Assembly (NCBI GenBank): GCA_038237665.1
Contig: JBBRYK010000071.1
Location: 1 to 14,842, forward strand
Source: JBBRYK01 sp038237665
Lineage (GTDB): Bacteria; Actinomycetota; Thermoleophilia; Gaiellales; Gaiellaceae
DNA: 14,842 nt
Direction of reading: 5' to 3'
Positions 6,528 to 14,343 of this stretch are shown here, piece by piece. How positions within the stretch are numbered: the first letter of the stretch is position 1; each line of letters starts with the position of its first letter. Below the pieces are notes generated by a model, which was not told where the DNA came from, made no database searches, and was given only the letters and a program-made list of their open reading frames with translations. Position numbers and translations under genes: made by a program.

Positions 6528-7754
6528 CTAACGCCCCAACGTCTCGAGCAGGGAGCGGTAGAGCAGGTCGACGTCGTCGATCAGGCGCTCGACCGCGTAG
6601 CGCGGGAGCACGCGCGCGCGGCCGGCCGCGCCCATCCGGGCCCGCAGCTCGGGGTCGGCCGCCAGGCGGGCCAGGGCGTCGGCGAGCGCATCGATGTCGC
6701 CCGGTTCGACGAGGAAGCCGTCCACGCCTTCGCGGACGACGTCCGGAACCCCGCCCACTCGCGTCGCGACCACCGGTCGCCCGGCGGCGAGCGCCTCGAT
6801 CGCGCTTACGGGAGTTCCCTCGTTGCCCGACGGAAGGATGAAGGCGTCGAAGGCCGAGTAATAGGCGCCGACGTCGTCCTGGTAGCCCAGGAAGAAGCAG
6901 TGGCGGACGACGCCGAGCTCCTTCGCCCGCTGCTCGACGTGGTCGCGGTCGGGCCCGTCCCCGACCATGCACAGGCACGCGTCGACGCCGCGTTCGCGGA
7001 GGCCCTGCAGGGCCAGCAGGACGTCGTCGGTTCGTTTCACGCCGGTCATGCGGCCGATCCAGCCGACGGTGAAGCGGTCGGGGGCGATCCCGAGCAGCGT
7101 CCGGAGCCTGCCGCGCTCGTCTCCGTCGGCCGAGATCCGCTCCTCGAGCGCGATGCCGAGCCGGACCACCGCGAACGCTCGGGCCGGTGCCACTCCGAGT
7201 GCGACGAGGTCGTCGCGCACCTGGGGGCTGACGGCGATCAGGGCGCTCGCGTGCCGTGCGAGCCACCGCTCGAGCAGCCGGAAGCCTGCGGCCCGCACAG
7301 GGTCGAAGTAGCCGCGCAGGACGTGTCCGTGGAACGTATGCACCACGATCGGCGGCCGCGCGTCCCCCGCCAGCAGCGCCGCCAGGCGGCCGATCGCCCC
7401 GGCCTTGGCCGTGTGCGTATGCAGGATGTGCGGGCGCTGACGCCGGATCAGGCGCGCGAGCCGTAGGACAGCCCGCGCATCGCGGAACACCGAGATCTCG
7501 CGGTGCAGCTGGTCGATCGTCACCACCGGAACCCCCAGATCCTCGGCGACGAACGCCATCGACCCCTCGCCCCGCGCCAGGGTCCCGGCGACGAGCGTCG
7601 TCTGGTAGCCGCGCGGCTCGAGCCCTGCCGTCAGATAGGCCACGTGCAGCGCAGGCCCGCCCATGTTCAGCCGGGCGATGACGCGGACGATGCGAATCGG
7701 GTCAGCCGGCAAGGCGCGACTCGCGAGCACGATCGCCTCAGCTGACGAGGGCAT
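6528..7754 (-). CDS. Glycosyltransferase, GT4 family (GT-B fold)
   Basis: Retaining glycosyltransferase that would add a sugar from a nucleotide donor to a lipid-linked glycan at the inner face of the membrane. From the ATG at 7754 it has 408 residues, typical for the family; a TTG just before it is also in frame. The N-terminal acceptor domain has a glycine-rich loop RLNMGGPALHV at about 29-39 and HTHTAKAGAIGRLAA. The C-terminal donor domain starts near VGWIGRMTGVKR and contains MVGDGPDR. It also has the GT4 signature E-x7-E, EGTPVSAIE with E312 and E320, followed by GRPVVATRVGGVPDVV. It is the last visible gene of the leftward operon; its start overlaps the end of the epimerase gene by 17 nt. 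Donor and acceptor cannot be read from the sequence. Confidence 0.93.
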   Translation of the reverse strand: MPSSAEAIVLASRALPADPIRIVRVIARLNMGGPALHVAYLTAGLEPRGYQTTLVAGTLARGEGSMAFVAEDLGVPVVTIDQLHREISVFRDARAVLRLARLIRRQRPHILHTHTAKAGAIGRLAALLAGDARPPIVVHTFHGHVLRGYFDPVRAAGFRLLERWLARHASALIAVSPQVRDDLVALGVAPARAFAVVRLGIALEERISADGDERGRLRTLLGIAPDRFTVGWIGRMTGVKRTDDVLLALQGLRERGVDACLCMVGDGPDRDHVEQRAKELGVVRHCFFLGYQDDVGAYYSAFDAFILPSGNEGTPVSAIEALAAGRPVVATRVGGVPDVVREGVDGFLVEPGDIDALADALARLAADPELRARMGAAGRARVLPRYAVERLIDDVDLLYRSLLETLGR

Positions 7755-8661
7755 CAACGGTCAGCCGGAGCCCCTCTTCGAGTCCCACCCGCGGCTCGAA
7801 GCCGAGCACCTCCCGGGCCGCCGAGATATCCGCCCACGAGTCGCGGATGTCGCCTGCCCGGGACGGCGCGGTCTCCCTCTCGACCGGCTTGCCCAGCAGG
7901 CGCCCGATCGTCTCGGCCACCTGGTTGACACTCGCCGGCGTCCCCGCGGCCACGTTGAGGATCCGTCCGCTCGCGCCCCCGGCCTCGCCTGCGCGCATGG
8001 TCGCGTCGACGACGTTCGCGACGTAGGTGAAATCTCGTGACTGCTCGCCGTCGCCGTGGATCGTGATCGGCTCGCCGCGCGAGATGGCTGTGATGAAGAG
8101 CGGGATCACGGCCGCGTACTGCGAGAACGGGCTCTGGCGCGGGCCGAAGACGTTGAAGTACCGCAGCACGACGGTCTCGAGGTCGTACACGCGGCTGAAG
8201 CTGACGCAGTACCGCTCGGCCGCGAGCTTCGCGACCCCGTAGGGCGAGATCGGGTCGGGCGGCTCGGACTCGCTCGTCGGCAGCGTCCGGCTGGAGCCGT
8301 AGACGGACGTCGACGACGAGAAGACCACCCGCCGGACGCCCTCGTCTCGCGCCGCGAGGAGCACGTTCAGCGTCCCCTCGACGTTGACGGCGCTCGACGT
8401 GAGCGGATCCTGGACCGAGCGCGGCACCGAGCCGAGCGCGCCGAGGTGAAAGACCTGCTCGACGCCGCGCACGGCCGCGTGGACGCGCTCATAGCTCCGC
8501 AGCTCCCCCTCGACGACCTCGACGCCGTTCAGGCCGGCCAGGTTCGCGCGCAGGCCGGTCGAGAAGTTGTCGAGCACCCGGACCTCGTCGCCGCGCTCGA
8601 GCAGCGCCCGGATCAGGTTCGAGCCGATGAAGCCTGCGCCGCCGGTGACGAGGGTCTTCAC
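7738..8661 (-). CDS. NAD-dependent sugar-nucleotide epimerase, GalE/WbpP-like
   Basis: Extended SDR of 307 residues, probably a UDP-hexose or UDP-N-acetylhexosamine 4-epimerase supplying a precursor to the polysaccharide operon. The GTG at 8661 overlaps the methyltransferase stop by 4 nt (GTGA). NAD-binding GGAGFIG is at 7-13, followed by LDNFSTG. The catalytic set is SSSTSVYG and Y141-x3-K145 (YGVAK). The stretch LGALGSVPRSVQDP is like that of WbpP-type UDP-GlcNAc/GlcNAc-uronate 4-epimerases. Later motifs are RYFNVFGPRQ, GDGEQSRDFTYV and the closing LGFEP. The Uxs-specific Glu after TS is absent (Val here), so this is an epimerase or dehydratase rather than a second decarboxylase. The RYFN/VFGP site, equivalent to the intein insertion point in the decarboxylase, is uninterrupted. 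Confidence 0.92.
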   Translation of the reverse strand: MKTLVTGGAGFIGSNLIRALLERGDEVRVLDNFSTGLRANLAGLNGVEVVEGELRSYERVHAAVRGVEQVFHLGALGSVPRSVQDPLTSSAVNVEGTLNVLLAARDEGVRRVVFSSSTSVYGSSRTLPTSESEPPDPISPYGVAKLAAERYCVSFSRVYDLETVVLRYFNVFGPRQSPFSQYAAVIPLFITAISRGEPITIHGDGEQSRDFTYVANVVDATMRAGEAGGASGRILNVAAGTPASVNQVAETIGRLLGKPVERETAPSRAGDIRDSWADISAAREVLGFEPRVGLEEGLRLTVDALVS

Positions 8662-9383
8662 CCGGCGACCTCGGCGAGCACGTGGTAGTTGAAGAACATC
8701 GACCCCGGCCCCGGCTCACGCAGGCGGGGCGACGTGCGGTCGAGCAGCGGGCCGAGGCGATTGAGACCGCGAACGACGAGCCCGCCGATCGGCCGGACGT
8801 GCGCCGCCTTGGCCAGCAGGTCGACGTAGAGCGCAACGACCGTGGTCACGCAGGAGGCGGTGCCGGCGTTCGGCGTGACGGCCACACCGCCCCATTCACC
8901 ATTTCGCTCGAAGAGCCTTTCGAGGCCGGCATGCGTCCAGCGCCACAGATCCTCCGGAGAGGGGTGGTAGACCATGACGCCGTGCGTCGAGGCGAGGACG
9001 CGCCCGCCCGGCGCGGTCACCCGCCGCAGCTCGCGCACGGCCTGGTCGGGATCGGCGCAGTGCTCGAGCACTTGCGTGCAGAGGACGACGTCGTAACCCC
9101 CGTCCTCGACGGGGATGTCCTCGACCGTCCCCTTGACCTCCGCGTCCGGGTGCACCGGGTCGACGCCGACGTACTCGCGGACGAAGGGCTCGAAGAAGGG
9201 GTAGTAGGGCTTCGCGCCGCAGCCGACGTCGAGCAGCCGGTAGGGGCCGTACGCCTCGTGGGCAGAGCGGGCCTGTTCCTGAATCCAGCTCGAGAGCGAG
9301 GAGAGCAGGAGAAAGGTCGGGCCGCTCCGCGGTGGGTTGCGGCGGCCGCCCGCCGGCCAGTGCTCGAGATCAGGCGTCGACAC
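8658..9383 (-). CDS. Class I SAM-dependent methyltransferase
   Basis: Methyltransferase of 241 residues, presumably modifying a sugar or lipid intermediate of the surface glycan. The GTG start at 9383 lies within the end of the polymerase-like gene (14-nt overlap). SAM-binding motif I is LLDVGCG at 50-56, followed by the acidic VGVDP strand. DIPVEDGGYDVVLCTQVLEHCADPDQAVREL is the usual motif II/III region of the Methyltransf_11 type, with the post-motif APGGRVLAS. WRWTHAGLERLFE follows; the C-terminal part is Leu/Val-rich and lacks a clear membrane span. It has 4-nt stop/start overlap with the epimerase gene, so they are cotranscribed. The acceptor is unknown. Confidence 0.9.
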   Translation of the reverse strand: MSTPDLEHWPAGGRRNPPRSGPTFLLLSSLSSWIQEQARSAHEAYGPYRLLDVGCGAKPYYPFFEPFVREYVGVDPVHPDAEVKGTVEDIPVEDGGYDVVLCTQVLEHCADPDQAVRELRRVTAPGGRVLASTHGVMVYHPSPEDLWRWTHAGLERLFERNGEWGGVAVTPNAGTASCVTTVVALYVDLLAKAAHVRPIGGLVVRGLNRLGPLLDRTSPRLREPGPGSMFFNYHVLAEVAG

Positions 9384-10764
9384 GGCGCATCCCGGCGGCG
9401 GTGACGATCAGACCGAGGACGAGCCAGAGTAGCGCGTCCATCGGGATTCCTGCGACCAGCCCGTTCGCGCTCCACACGCCCATCTCGACGAGCAGGGTCA
9501 GCCCGCAGGCCACGGCGAGGGCGGAGGCCAGCGGTGGCGCGCGGCGTGCGACTCGCGCGCCGATGACGAGCCCGGTCACGAAGAGGCCGACGAAGAGCGC
9601 GAAACCCGCGACGCCCAGGTCTGCGAGCGCCTGGATCCACACGTTCTGGACGCCGTAGGGCCGGTCCGGCGCGGGGAACGCCTTCTCGGCCGTGTGCGGA
9701 AAGCGGCGGTGGGCATCGTCGAGGTACGGCTTGTAGCTCGCGTACTCGGCGGAACCCTGCCAGCCGACACCGCCGACCGGATGGTCGAGGAAGATCCGCA
9801 TCCCCAGGTAGGCGAGCAGCGTGTGCTGCGCATAGCTCTGGACGTCCTCGCTCGTCGTCCGCTGCGCGGTGCGGACTCCGAGCCAGCGCAGGAACTGATC
9901 GAAGTCCTGGCCGCGGAGAATCAGCACGCCGCCGCCGACGACGGCGACGATCCCTGCGATCGCGCCGGCCCGTTGCAGCGTGAGCGTGTTCATCCCGCGG
10001 GCAGCGAGCAGAGCTGCGAGAGCGGCCACGCCGAGGCCGACGGCGCCGGCGGTCGACCCGGAGAGGACGAGGCCCAGCGGCCCGGCCGCTCCGGCGGTGA
10101 CGGCCAGCAGTCGCGGCACCGGCAGCCTCGGCCCCGCGACGACCGCGACGAGGGCGATCGCGAGGCTTGCTCCCGAGAGCGCTGCGAAGTCGTGGTGGCC
10201 GAGGAACGACGGCTGTCGGCGGCCGGCGCTCCAGGCCGAAGCCACGTCCGCGCCGAAGAACTGGAGCAGGGCGACCGCCGTCGCCGCTGCGCTCCACGCG
10301 ACGAGTCCTGCGGCGACCGCCGCCAGATCGCGGCTCGATCGGACGAGGAGAGGAACCGCCAGTGCGATCAGGGCGTAGAACGCGAACTTCGCCGCCGTGA
10401 CCGCGTGCGTTCCGAGGTGGTACTCGCCGTGCACCGCCCGGCCGTACAGGGTCGCGGCGGCGACCATCACGAGTAGTGCGGCACCGGCGATCCAGATCGG
10501 CCGTCCCGCGCGGAGCGGCCCAAAGCCACGGCGCAGCGCGGTGACGAGGGCGGCGAGCGCCAGGCCGGCGATGCACAGGTCCGAGAGCGCGACGTGGACG
10601 CCGACCGAGCCGACGTGCACCGTGGTTCCAGGCTGATGGTCGACGTGCAGGAAGAGCGGCGGCAGTGCAATCGCGACGGCGATCCCTCCGAGCGCGCCGC
10701 GTACATGCTCGACCGCCGTTTCCCGCACGCCGGGATCGGCTCCCGGGAGCGATCGGACGGCCAC
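9370..10764 (-). CDS. O-antigen ligase/polymerase-like membrane protein (Wzy_C/WaaL family)
   Basis: Polytopic membrane protein of 464 residues that would polymerise or ligate lipid-linked repeat units on the outer face of the membrane. About ten or more hydrophobic segments are visible, for example LGGIAVAIALPPLFL, LCIAGLALAALVTAL, GAALLVMVAAATLYG and, at the end, ALLWLVLGLIVTAAG. A large polar loop in the C-terminal half holds FLDHPVGGVGWQGS, a long Tyr/His-rich stretch and YGVQNVWIQALADLGV. This matches the family pattern of a periplasmic loop followed by a conserved motif in which H-N-x-(Y/W)-Leu is usual; here Gln-Asn-Val-Trp replaces His-Asn. The GTG at 10764 has no ribosome binding site but lies 8 nt after a TATAGT hexamer, consistent with leaderless translation. 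First gene of the leftward operon. Polymerase versus ligase cannot be decided from sequence. Confidence 0.88.
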   Translation of the reverse strand: MAVRSLPGADPGVRETAVEHVRGALGGIAVAIALPPLFLHVDHQPGTTVHVGSVGVHVALSDLCIAGLALAALVTALRRGFGPLRAGRPIWIAGAALLVMVAAATLYGRAVHGEYHLGTHAVTAAKFAFYALIALAVPLLVRSSRDLAAVAAGLVAWSAAATAVALLQFFGADVASAWSAGRRQPSFLGHHDFAALSGASLAIALVAVVAGPRLPVPRLLAVTAGAAGPLGLVLSGSTAGAVGLGVAALAALLAARGMNTLTLQRAGAIAGIVAVVGGGVLILRGQDFDQFLRWLGVRTAQRTTSEDVQSYAQHTLLAYLGMRIFLDHPVGGVGWQGSAEYASYKPYLDDAHRRFPHTAEKAFPAPDRPYGVQNVWIQALADLGVAGFALFVGLFVTGLVIGARVARRAPPLASALAVACGLTLLVEMGVWSANGLVAGIPMDALLWLVLGLIVTAAGMRRVDA

Positions 10765-10766
10765 GG

Positions 10767-10786
10767 GCGGCCACTATACTGGCCGC
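10767..10786. promoter_or_regulatory. Palindromic divergent promoter/operator between the two polysaccharide operons
   Basis: GCGGCCA-CTATAC-TGGCCGC is a perfect 7-6-7 inverted repeat filling most of the 26-bp gap between the divergent polymerase-like and flippase genes. Its centre carries TATACT on the plus strand (10775-10780) and TATAGT on the minus strand (10778-10773). Both resemble -10 hexamers and they overlap by 4 bp. Starts 7-8 nt downstream would fall at or beside the GTG at 10764, and a few nt before the ATG at 10791. No convincing -35 element is seen on either side. Confidence 0.55.
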
Positions 10787-10790
10787 TCTG

Positions 10791-12095
10791 ATGCGCTCGC
10801 GCCTGTTCCGGCGCCGCTTCGCGACCGCGATCGGAACCTACCTCTCGGCAATCTTCGGAGTCGTCGGCACGCTCGTTGCTGCGCGCGTCCTCGGCCCTGC
10901 GAGCTTCGGCGTCTACTCGATCGTCCTGGTCGCGACGAGCTTCTTCCAGGTGCTCCTGGACGTCACGGTCGAGGAAGCGCTCGTCAAGTTCGGCTTCCGG
11001 TACTCCGCGAGCGAGGACTGGGGGCGCCTGCAGCGCCTCTTTCGCCGCGTACTCCGGCTGAAGGCGGTCGGCGTCGTCCTGGCCGCAATCGCCCTGGCCG
11101 CGCTGGCCCCGTTCGCCGACGGGCTCTTCGGCGCGTCGAACCTGCAAACGCCGCTGCTCGTCGCGGCCATCCTTCCGCTCGTCCAGGCACCGGAGAGCCT
11201 CGCGGGGGTCGCCCTGATCCTGCGCGGGCGCTACGACCTGCGCGGGGCGTTCCTCGCCGTCTCGCAGGGGCTCCGGCTGGTCGCCGTCGCCGTGGCCGCT
11301 CCGCACGGCGTGACGGCGCTCGTCGCAGCGGTGATCGTCGCCCAGGTGGTGGCCTCGACCGCCATCAGCGTCGCGGGACTCCTGGCCTTCCGGCGCTTCC
11401 CCGCCACCGAGTCGGTCCCGCTCGGGACGGACAGGCCCGAGATCCTTCGTTTCGTCCTCCAGTCGAGTCTGGGCACCGGAATCGTGTCCTTCCGGGGGGC
11501 GCTCGGCACGCTCGTCCTCGGCGTGGTCACGAACCCGGTGCAGGTCGGCCTCTTCCGCGCGGCCCAGGCGCCGCAACAGGGCTTCCAGACGCTCTCCTCG
11601 CCGGCCCGCCTGATCCTGCTGACCGAGCAGACGCGCGACTGGGAGCGCGGCGCGCGCGACGCCGTCTTCCGCAGCGTGCGCCGCTACACGTTTGCGGCGG
11701 CTGCGGTGACGGCGGTGATCGCCGCTCCGCTGATCGTCTTCATGCCCGACCTGATCCGACTGCTCTATTCGAACAAGTACGCCGGTGCGGGCGACGCGGC
11801 CCGGATCGTCGCCGCGGCTGCGGCGATCCAGCTCGTCTTCGGCTGGACGAAGTCGTTTCCGATCTCGATCGGGCGTCCCGGCCTGCGGACGCTCGGATAC
11901 ACGCTCGAGGCGGTCGTCCTCATCCCGCTCGTCGCCGTGCTGGGGCACACGTGGGGCGCGACGGGCGCGGCCGGGGCGCTCCTCGGGGCCACGGTCGCAT
12001 CCAGCCTGCTCTGGGTCGTGCTGCTCTTGAGGCTGCGACGGGAGCACCGCGCGGCGCCGGTTGCCGCGCCCATGCCGCGCGAGGTGCACCCGTGA
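10791..12095 (+). CDS. Wzx-like polysaccharide flippase (oligosaccharide translocase)
   Basis: Integral membrane protein of 434 residues in the MATE/PST exporter fold, expected to flip undecaprenyl-linked glycan units across the membrane. ATG 10791 follows the TATACT element by 10 nt and has no clear ribosome binding site; the upstream open frame is antisense to the polymerase gene. The N-terminus FATAIGTYLSAIFGVVGTLVAARVLGPASFGVYSIVL is characteristic of the family. About a dozen hydrophobic segments follow, including LKAVGVVLAAIALAAL, FAAAAVTAVIAAPLIVFM and LEAVVLIPLVAVLGHTWGATGAAGALLGATVAS near the end. RLLYSNKYAGAGDAARI is a common motif of the C-terminal half. First gene of the rightward operon; its stop overlaps the next start as GTGA. 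Confidence 0.9.
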   Translation: MRSRLFRRRFATAIGTYLSAIFGVVGTLVAARVLGPASFGVYSIVLVATSFFQVLLDVTVEEALVKFGFRYSASEDWGRLQRLFRRVLRLKAVGVVLAAIALAALAPFADGLFGASNLQTPLLVAAILPLVQAPESLAGVALILRGRYDLRGAFLAVSQGLRLVAVAVAAPHGVTALVAAVIVAQVVASTAISVAGLLAFRRFPATESVPLGTDRPEILRFVLQSSLGTGIVSFRGALGTLVLGVVTNPVQVGLFRAAQAPQQGFQTLSSPARLILLTEQTRDWERGARDAVFRSVRRYTFAAAAVTAVIAAPLIVFMPDLIRLLYSNKYAGAGDAARIVAAAAAIQLVFGWTKSFPISIGRPGLRTLGYTLEAVVLIPLVAVLGHTWGATGAAGALLGATVASSLLWVVLLLRLRREHRAAPVAAPMPREVHP

Positions 12096-13228
12096 AGGTC
12101 CTCGTCGTCAGCGGCATCTGGCCGCCGGACGTCGGCGGGCCCGCCTCCCACGCGCCCGAGGTCGCCGACTTCCTGCACGGCCGGGGGCACGCTGTGGAGG
12201 TGGTTACGACCGCATCCGAGGCTCCCGCCCCGCGCCCCTACGCCATGCGCTGGGTGTCGCGGCGACTGCCCGTCGGCATACGCCACGTCCGCGGGGCGCT
12301 GCTCGTCCGCAAGCGCGCTGCGCTCGCCGACGTGGTCTACACGACCGGGATGTTCGGCCGGAGCGCATTCGGCTCCCGGCTTGCCGGCACGCCGTACGTC
12401 CTGAAGCTGACCGCCGATCCCGCGCACGAACGGGCGCGCCGGCGCGGCATGTCCGCCGGCACCCTGGACGAGTTCCAGCACGAAGCAGGCGATGTGCGCG
12501 TGAGGGCGCTCCGCGCCGCGCGCGACGCCGAACTCCGTGGTGCGGCCCACGTCTTCTGTCCGAGTGCTTACCTCCGCGACGTGGTCGTCGGCTGGGGTAT
12601 CCCGGCGGAGCGCGTCGAGGTGCTTCCGAACCCGCTCCCGGTGCTGCCGGCGCTCCCCGATCGGGACGAGGCGCGCCGCCGCCTCGGCGTCGACGGCGCC
12701 ACGCTCGCCTTCGCGGGCCGCCTGACGACGCAGAAGTCCCTGGAGGTGGCGCTCGAGGCCCTGGCTCGAAACGAGGGCGTGTCGCTCCTCCTGGCCGGCG
12801 ACGGCGACGAACGCGCCGCCCTCGAGGACCGGGCCGGCGAGCTCGGCCTCGATAGGCGGGTGCGGTTTCTCGGCCCGCAGCCCCGTGAACGGGTGCTGGA
12901 GCTGCTCCGCGCCGCGGACGCCCTACTCTTGAGCTCGAGTTGGGAGAACTTCCCGCACACCGTCGTCGAGTCGCTGGCGGTGGGAACGCCCGTCCTGGCC
13001 TCGGCGGCCGGGGGCGTGGTCGAGGTGGTCGAGGACGGCCGGAACGGCCTCCTCGTCCCGCCCGGCGATGCCGAGGCGCTGGCCGGGGCGATCGGCCGTT
13101 TCTTCGGCGACGCCCAGCTCCGCGAATCACTGCGCACCGCCGCCGCGCCCTCAGTGGCCCGGTATGCGCCGGAGCCGATCTATGAACGCCTGGAACACGT
13201 GCTGGCCGAGGCGGCCGGACGCCGGTGA
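12092..13228 (+). CDS. Glycosyltransferase, GT4 family
   Basis: GT-B fold glycosyltransferase of 378 residues. The GTG at 12092 overlaps the flippase stop by 4 nt and has GAGG at 12081-12084 at 7-nt spacing. The N-terminus VKVLVVSGIWPPDVGGPASH is the usual acceptor-domain opening with a glycine loop. The donor domain includes VEVLPNPLP, LAFAGRLTTQKSLEVALEA, LLLAGDGDERAALE and FLGPQPRERVLELLRAADALLLSSSWENF. The E-x7-E signature is ENFPHTVVE with E285 and E293, then GTPVLASAAGGVVEVV. It sits between the flippase and two further transferases, all joined by GTGA overlaps, so it is a polysaccharide assembly enzyme. The sugar specificity is unknown. Confidence 0.93.
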   Translation: MKVLVVSGIWPPDVGGPASHAPEVADFLHGRGHAVEVVTTASEAPAPRPYAMRWVSRRLPVGIRHVRGALLVRKRAALADVVYTTGMFGRSAFGSRLAGTPYVLKLTADPAHERARRRGMSAGTLDEFQHEAGDVRVRALRAARDAELRGAAHVFCPSAYLRDVVVGWGIPAERVEVLPNPLPVLPALPDRDEARRRLGVDGATLAFAGRLTTQKSLEVALEALARNEGVSLLLAGDGDERAALEDRAGELGLDRRVRFLGPQPRERVLELLRAADALLLSSSWENFPHTVVESLAVGTPVLASAAGGVVEVVEDGRNGLLVPPGDAEALAGAIGRFFGDAQLRESLRTAAAPSVARYAPEPIYERLEHVLAEAAGRR

Positions 13229-14343
13229 AGCCGAGGGTGCTGATGGCCGGCAGAATGCGCTACCGCCTGCCTCTTGAACCGAGCCTGCAGCGCAAGTTCG
13301 ACGCCCTCGAGGACGAGCTCGACCTTCGGGTGCTCGGCAGCGCGCCGGCGGGGTCGCCGACCGAGAACGGCACGTTCCGGCTGGCGGCGCCGTTTCCGGC
13401 GCGGCCGTTCGACGGCGCCTCGTTCTACCTCGCACTCCCGTTTCGGATCGCGCGCGAGCTGCGGCGGTTCCCGGCCGACGCGGTGCTGACACAGAGCCCC
13501 TACGAGGCGGCGGCCGCCCTGGTCGGCCGACGGCTGGCCCGAAGCGGGAGCCGGGTAGTGGTCGACGTCCACGGCGACTGGCGCACGTTTACGAGGCTCT
13601 ACGGCTCGCGCGCGCGGCGACTGCTCGCTCCGCTTGCCGACCGCCTGTCCACGGGCGCTCTGCGCCGCGCGGACGCGGTTCGCACGGTCTCTCCTTACAC
13701 GTCCGCTCTCGTCCGCGAGGCCGGGGTGCAGCCGGCCGCCGAGTTCCCGGCCTTCATGGACCTCGATCCGTTCCTTGCTCCGCCGCGGCCTCTGCCCCAG
13801 AAGCCGGCGGCCCTGTTCATCGGCGTCCTCGAGCGCTACAAGAACGTCGACGGCCTCGCCGAGATCTGGCGCCGCGCCGCGCCGAGGGTTCCCGAGGCAA
13901 GGCTCCACGTCGTCGGCCGTGGGACGCTGGGTCCCGTAGTGCACGAGCTCGTGCAGTCGTTGCCAGAACAGACAACCTGGTCTCAGGTCCTGCGCCCAGA
14001 CGAGGTCGTGAAGGCTCTCGACGAGGCAACGCTCCTCGTTCTCCCCTCCCGATCGGAAGGGATGGGGCGCGTCGTCGTCGAGGCCTTGCTGCGTGGACGC
14101 CCCGTCGTGGCCAGCCGGGTGGGCGGGATCTCCGATCTGGTCGAGGACGGCGGCAACGGCCTACTGCTCGAGCCCGACGACCACGAGGGCTTTGCCGACG
14201 CGCTCGTCCGGCTGCTCGGCGATCGTTCCGAGGCCGAGCGTCTCGCGGCGGCGGCGCGTCCTGCGGGTGAGCGGCTCGTCGCCTCGCCCGGCGAGTACGC
14301 GTCCTCCGTGCGGGAGCTCGTCGAACGCGTCGCAGCGTCGTGA
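13225..14343 (+). CDS. Glycosyltransferase, GT4 family, first of a tandem paralogue pair
   Basis: GT-B fold glycosyltransferase of 372 residues. The GTG at 13225 overlaps the previous stop codon as GTGA. The acceptor domain has an unusual opening, PRVLMAGRMRYRLPLEPSLQ followed by RKFDALEDELD, without the common glycine-rich GG loop. It also contains VVVDVHGDWRTFTRLYGS and RRADAVRTVSPYT. The donor domain shows ALFIGVLERYKNVDGLAEIW, LHVVGRGTLGP and the E-x7-E signature EGMGRVVVE with E278 and E286. GRPVVASRVGGISDLVEDGGNGLLLEPDD follows. The next gene is a close paralogue starting on its stop codon, so the pair arose by tandem duplication. They may add successive or alternative sugars, which is inference. 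Confidence 0.93.
   Translation: MKPRVLMAGRMRYRLPLEPSLQRKFDALEDELDLRVLGSAPAGSPTENGTFRLAAPFPARPFDGASFYLALPFRIARELRRFPADAVLTQSPYEAAAALVGRRLARSGSRVVVDVHGDWRTFTRLYGSRARRLLAPLADRLSTGALRRADAVRTVSPYTSALVREAGVQPAAEFPAFMDLDPFLAPPRPLPQKPAALFIGVLERYKNVDGLAEIWRRAAPRVPEARLHVVGRGTLGPVVHELVQSLPEQTTWSQVLRPDEVVKALDEATLLVLPSRSEGMGRVVVEALLRGRPVVASRVGGISDLVEDGGNGLLLEPDDHEGFADALVRLLGDRSEAERLAAAARPAGERLVASPGEYASSVRELVERVAAS

Noticed and set aside
6519..6533. Short direct repeat CCTAACG (6519-6525 and 6527-6533) between the convergent genes
   Set aside because: Two 7-nt copies with period 8 are too little to call a repeat element; half of it is the coding end of the glycosyltransferase gene.
9017..10774. 585-codon minus-strand open frame
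   Set aside because: Same strand but shifted frame relative to the polymerase-like and methyltransferase genes, which both have clear family motifs; arginine-rich shadow.
10467..12089. 540-codon minus-strand open frame
   Set aside because: Antisense to the flippase gene and out of frame with the polymerase-like gene. The product is highly charged and low in complexity, typical of a GC-rich shadow frame.
12204..13130. 308-codon minus-strand open frame
   Set aside because: Antisense to a well-supported GT4 gene; the product is almost entirely Arg, Gly and Pro.
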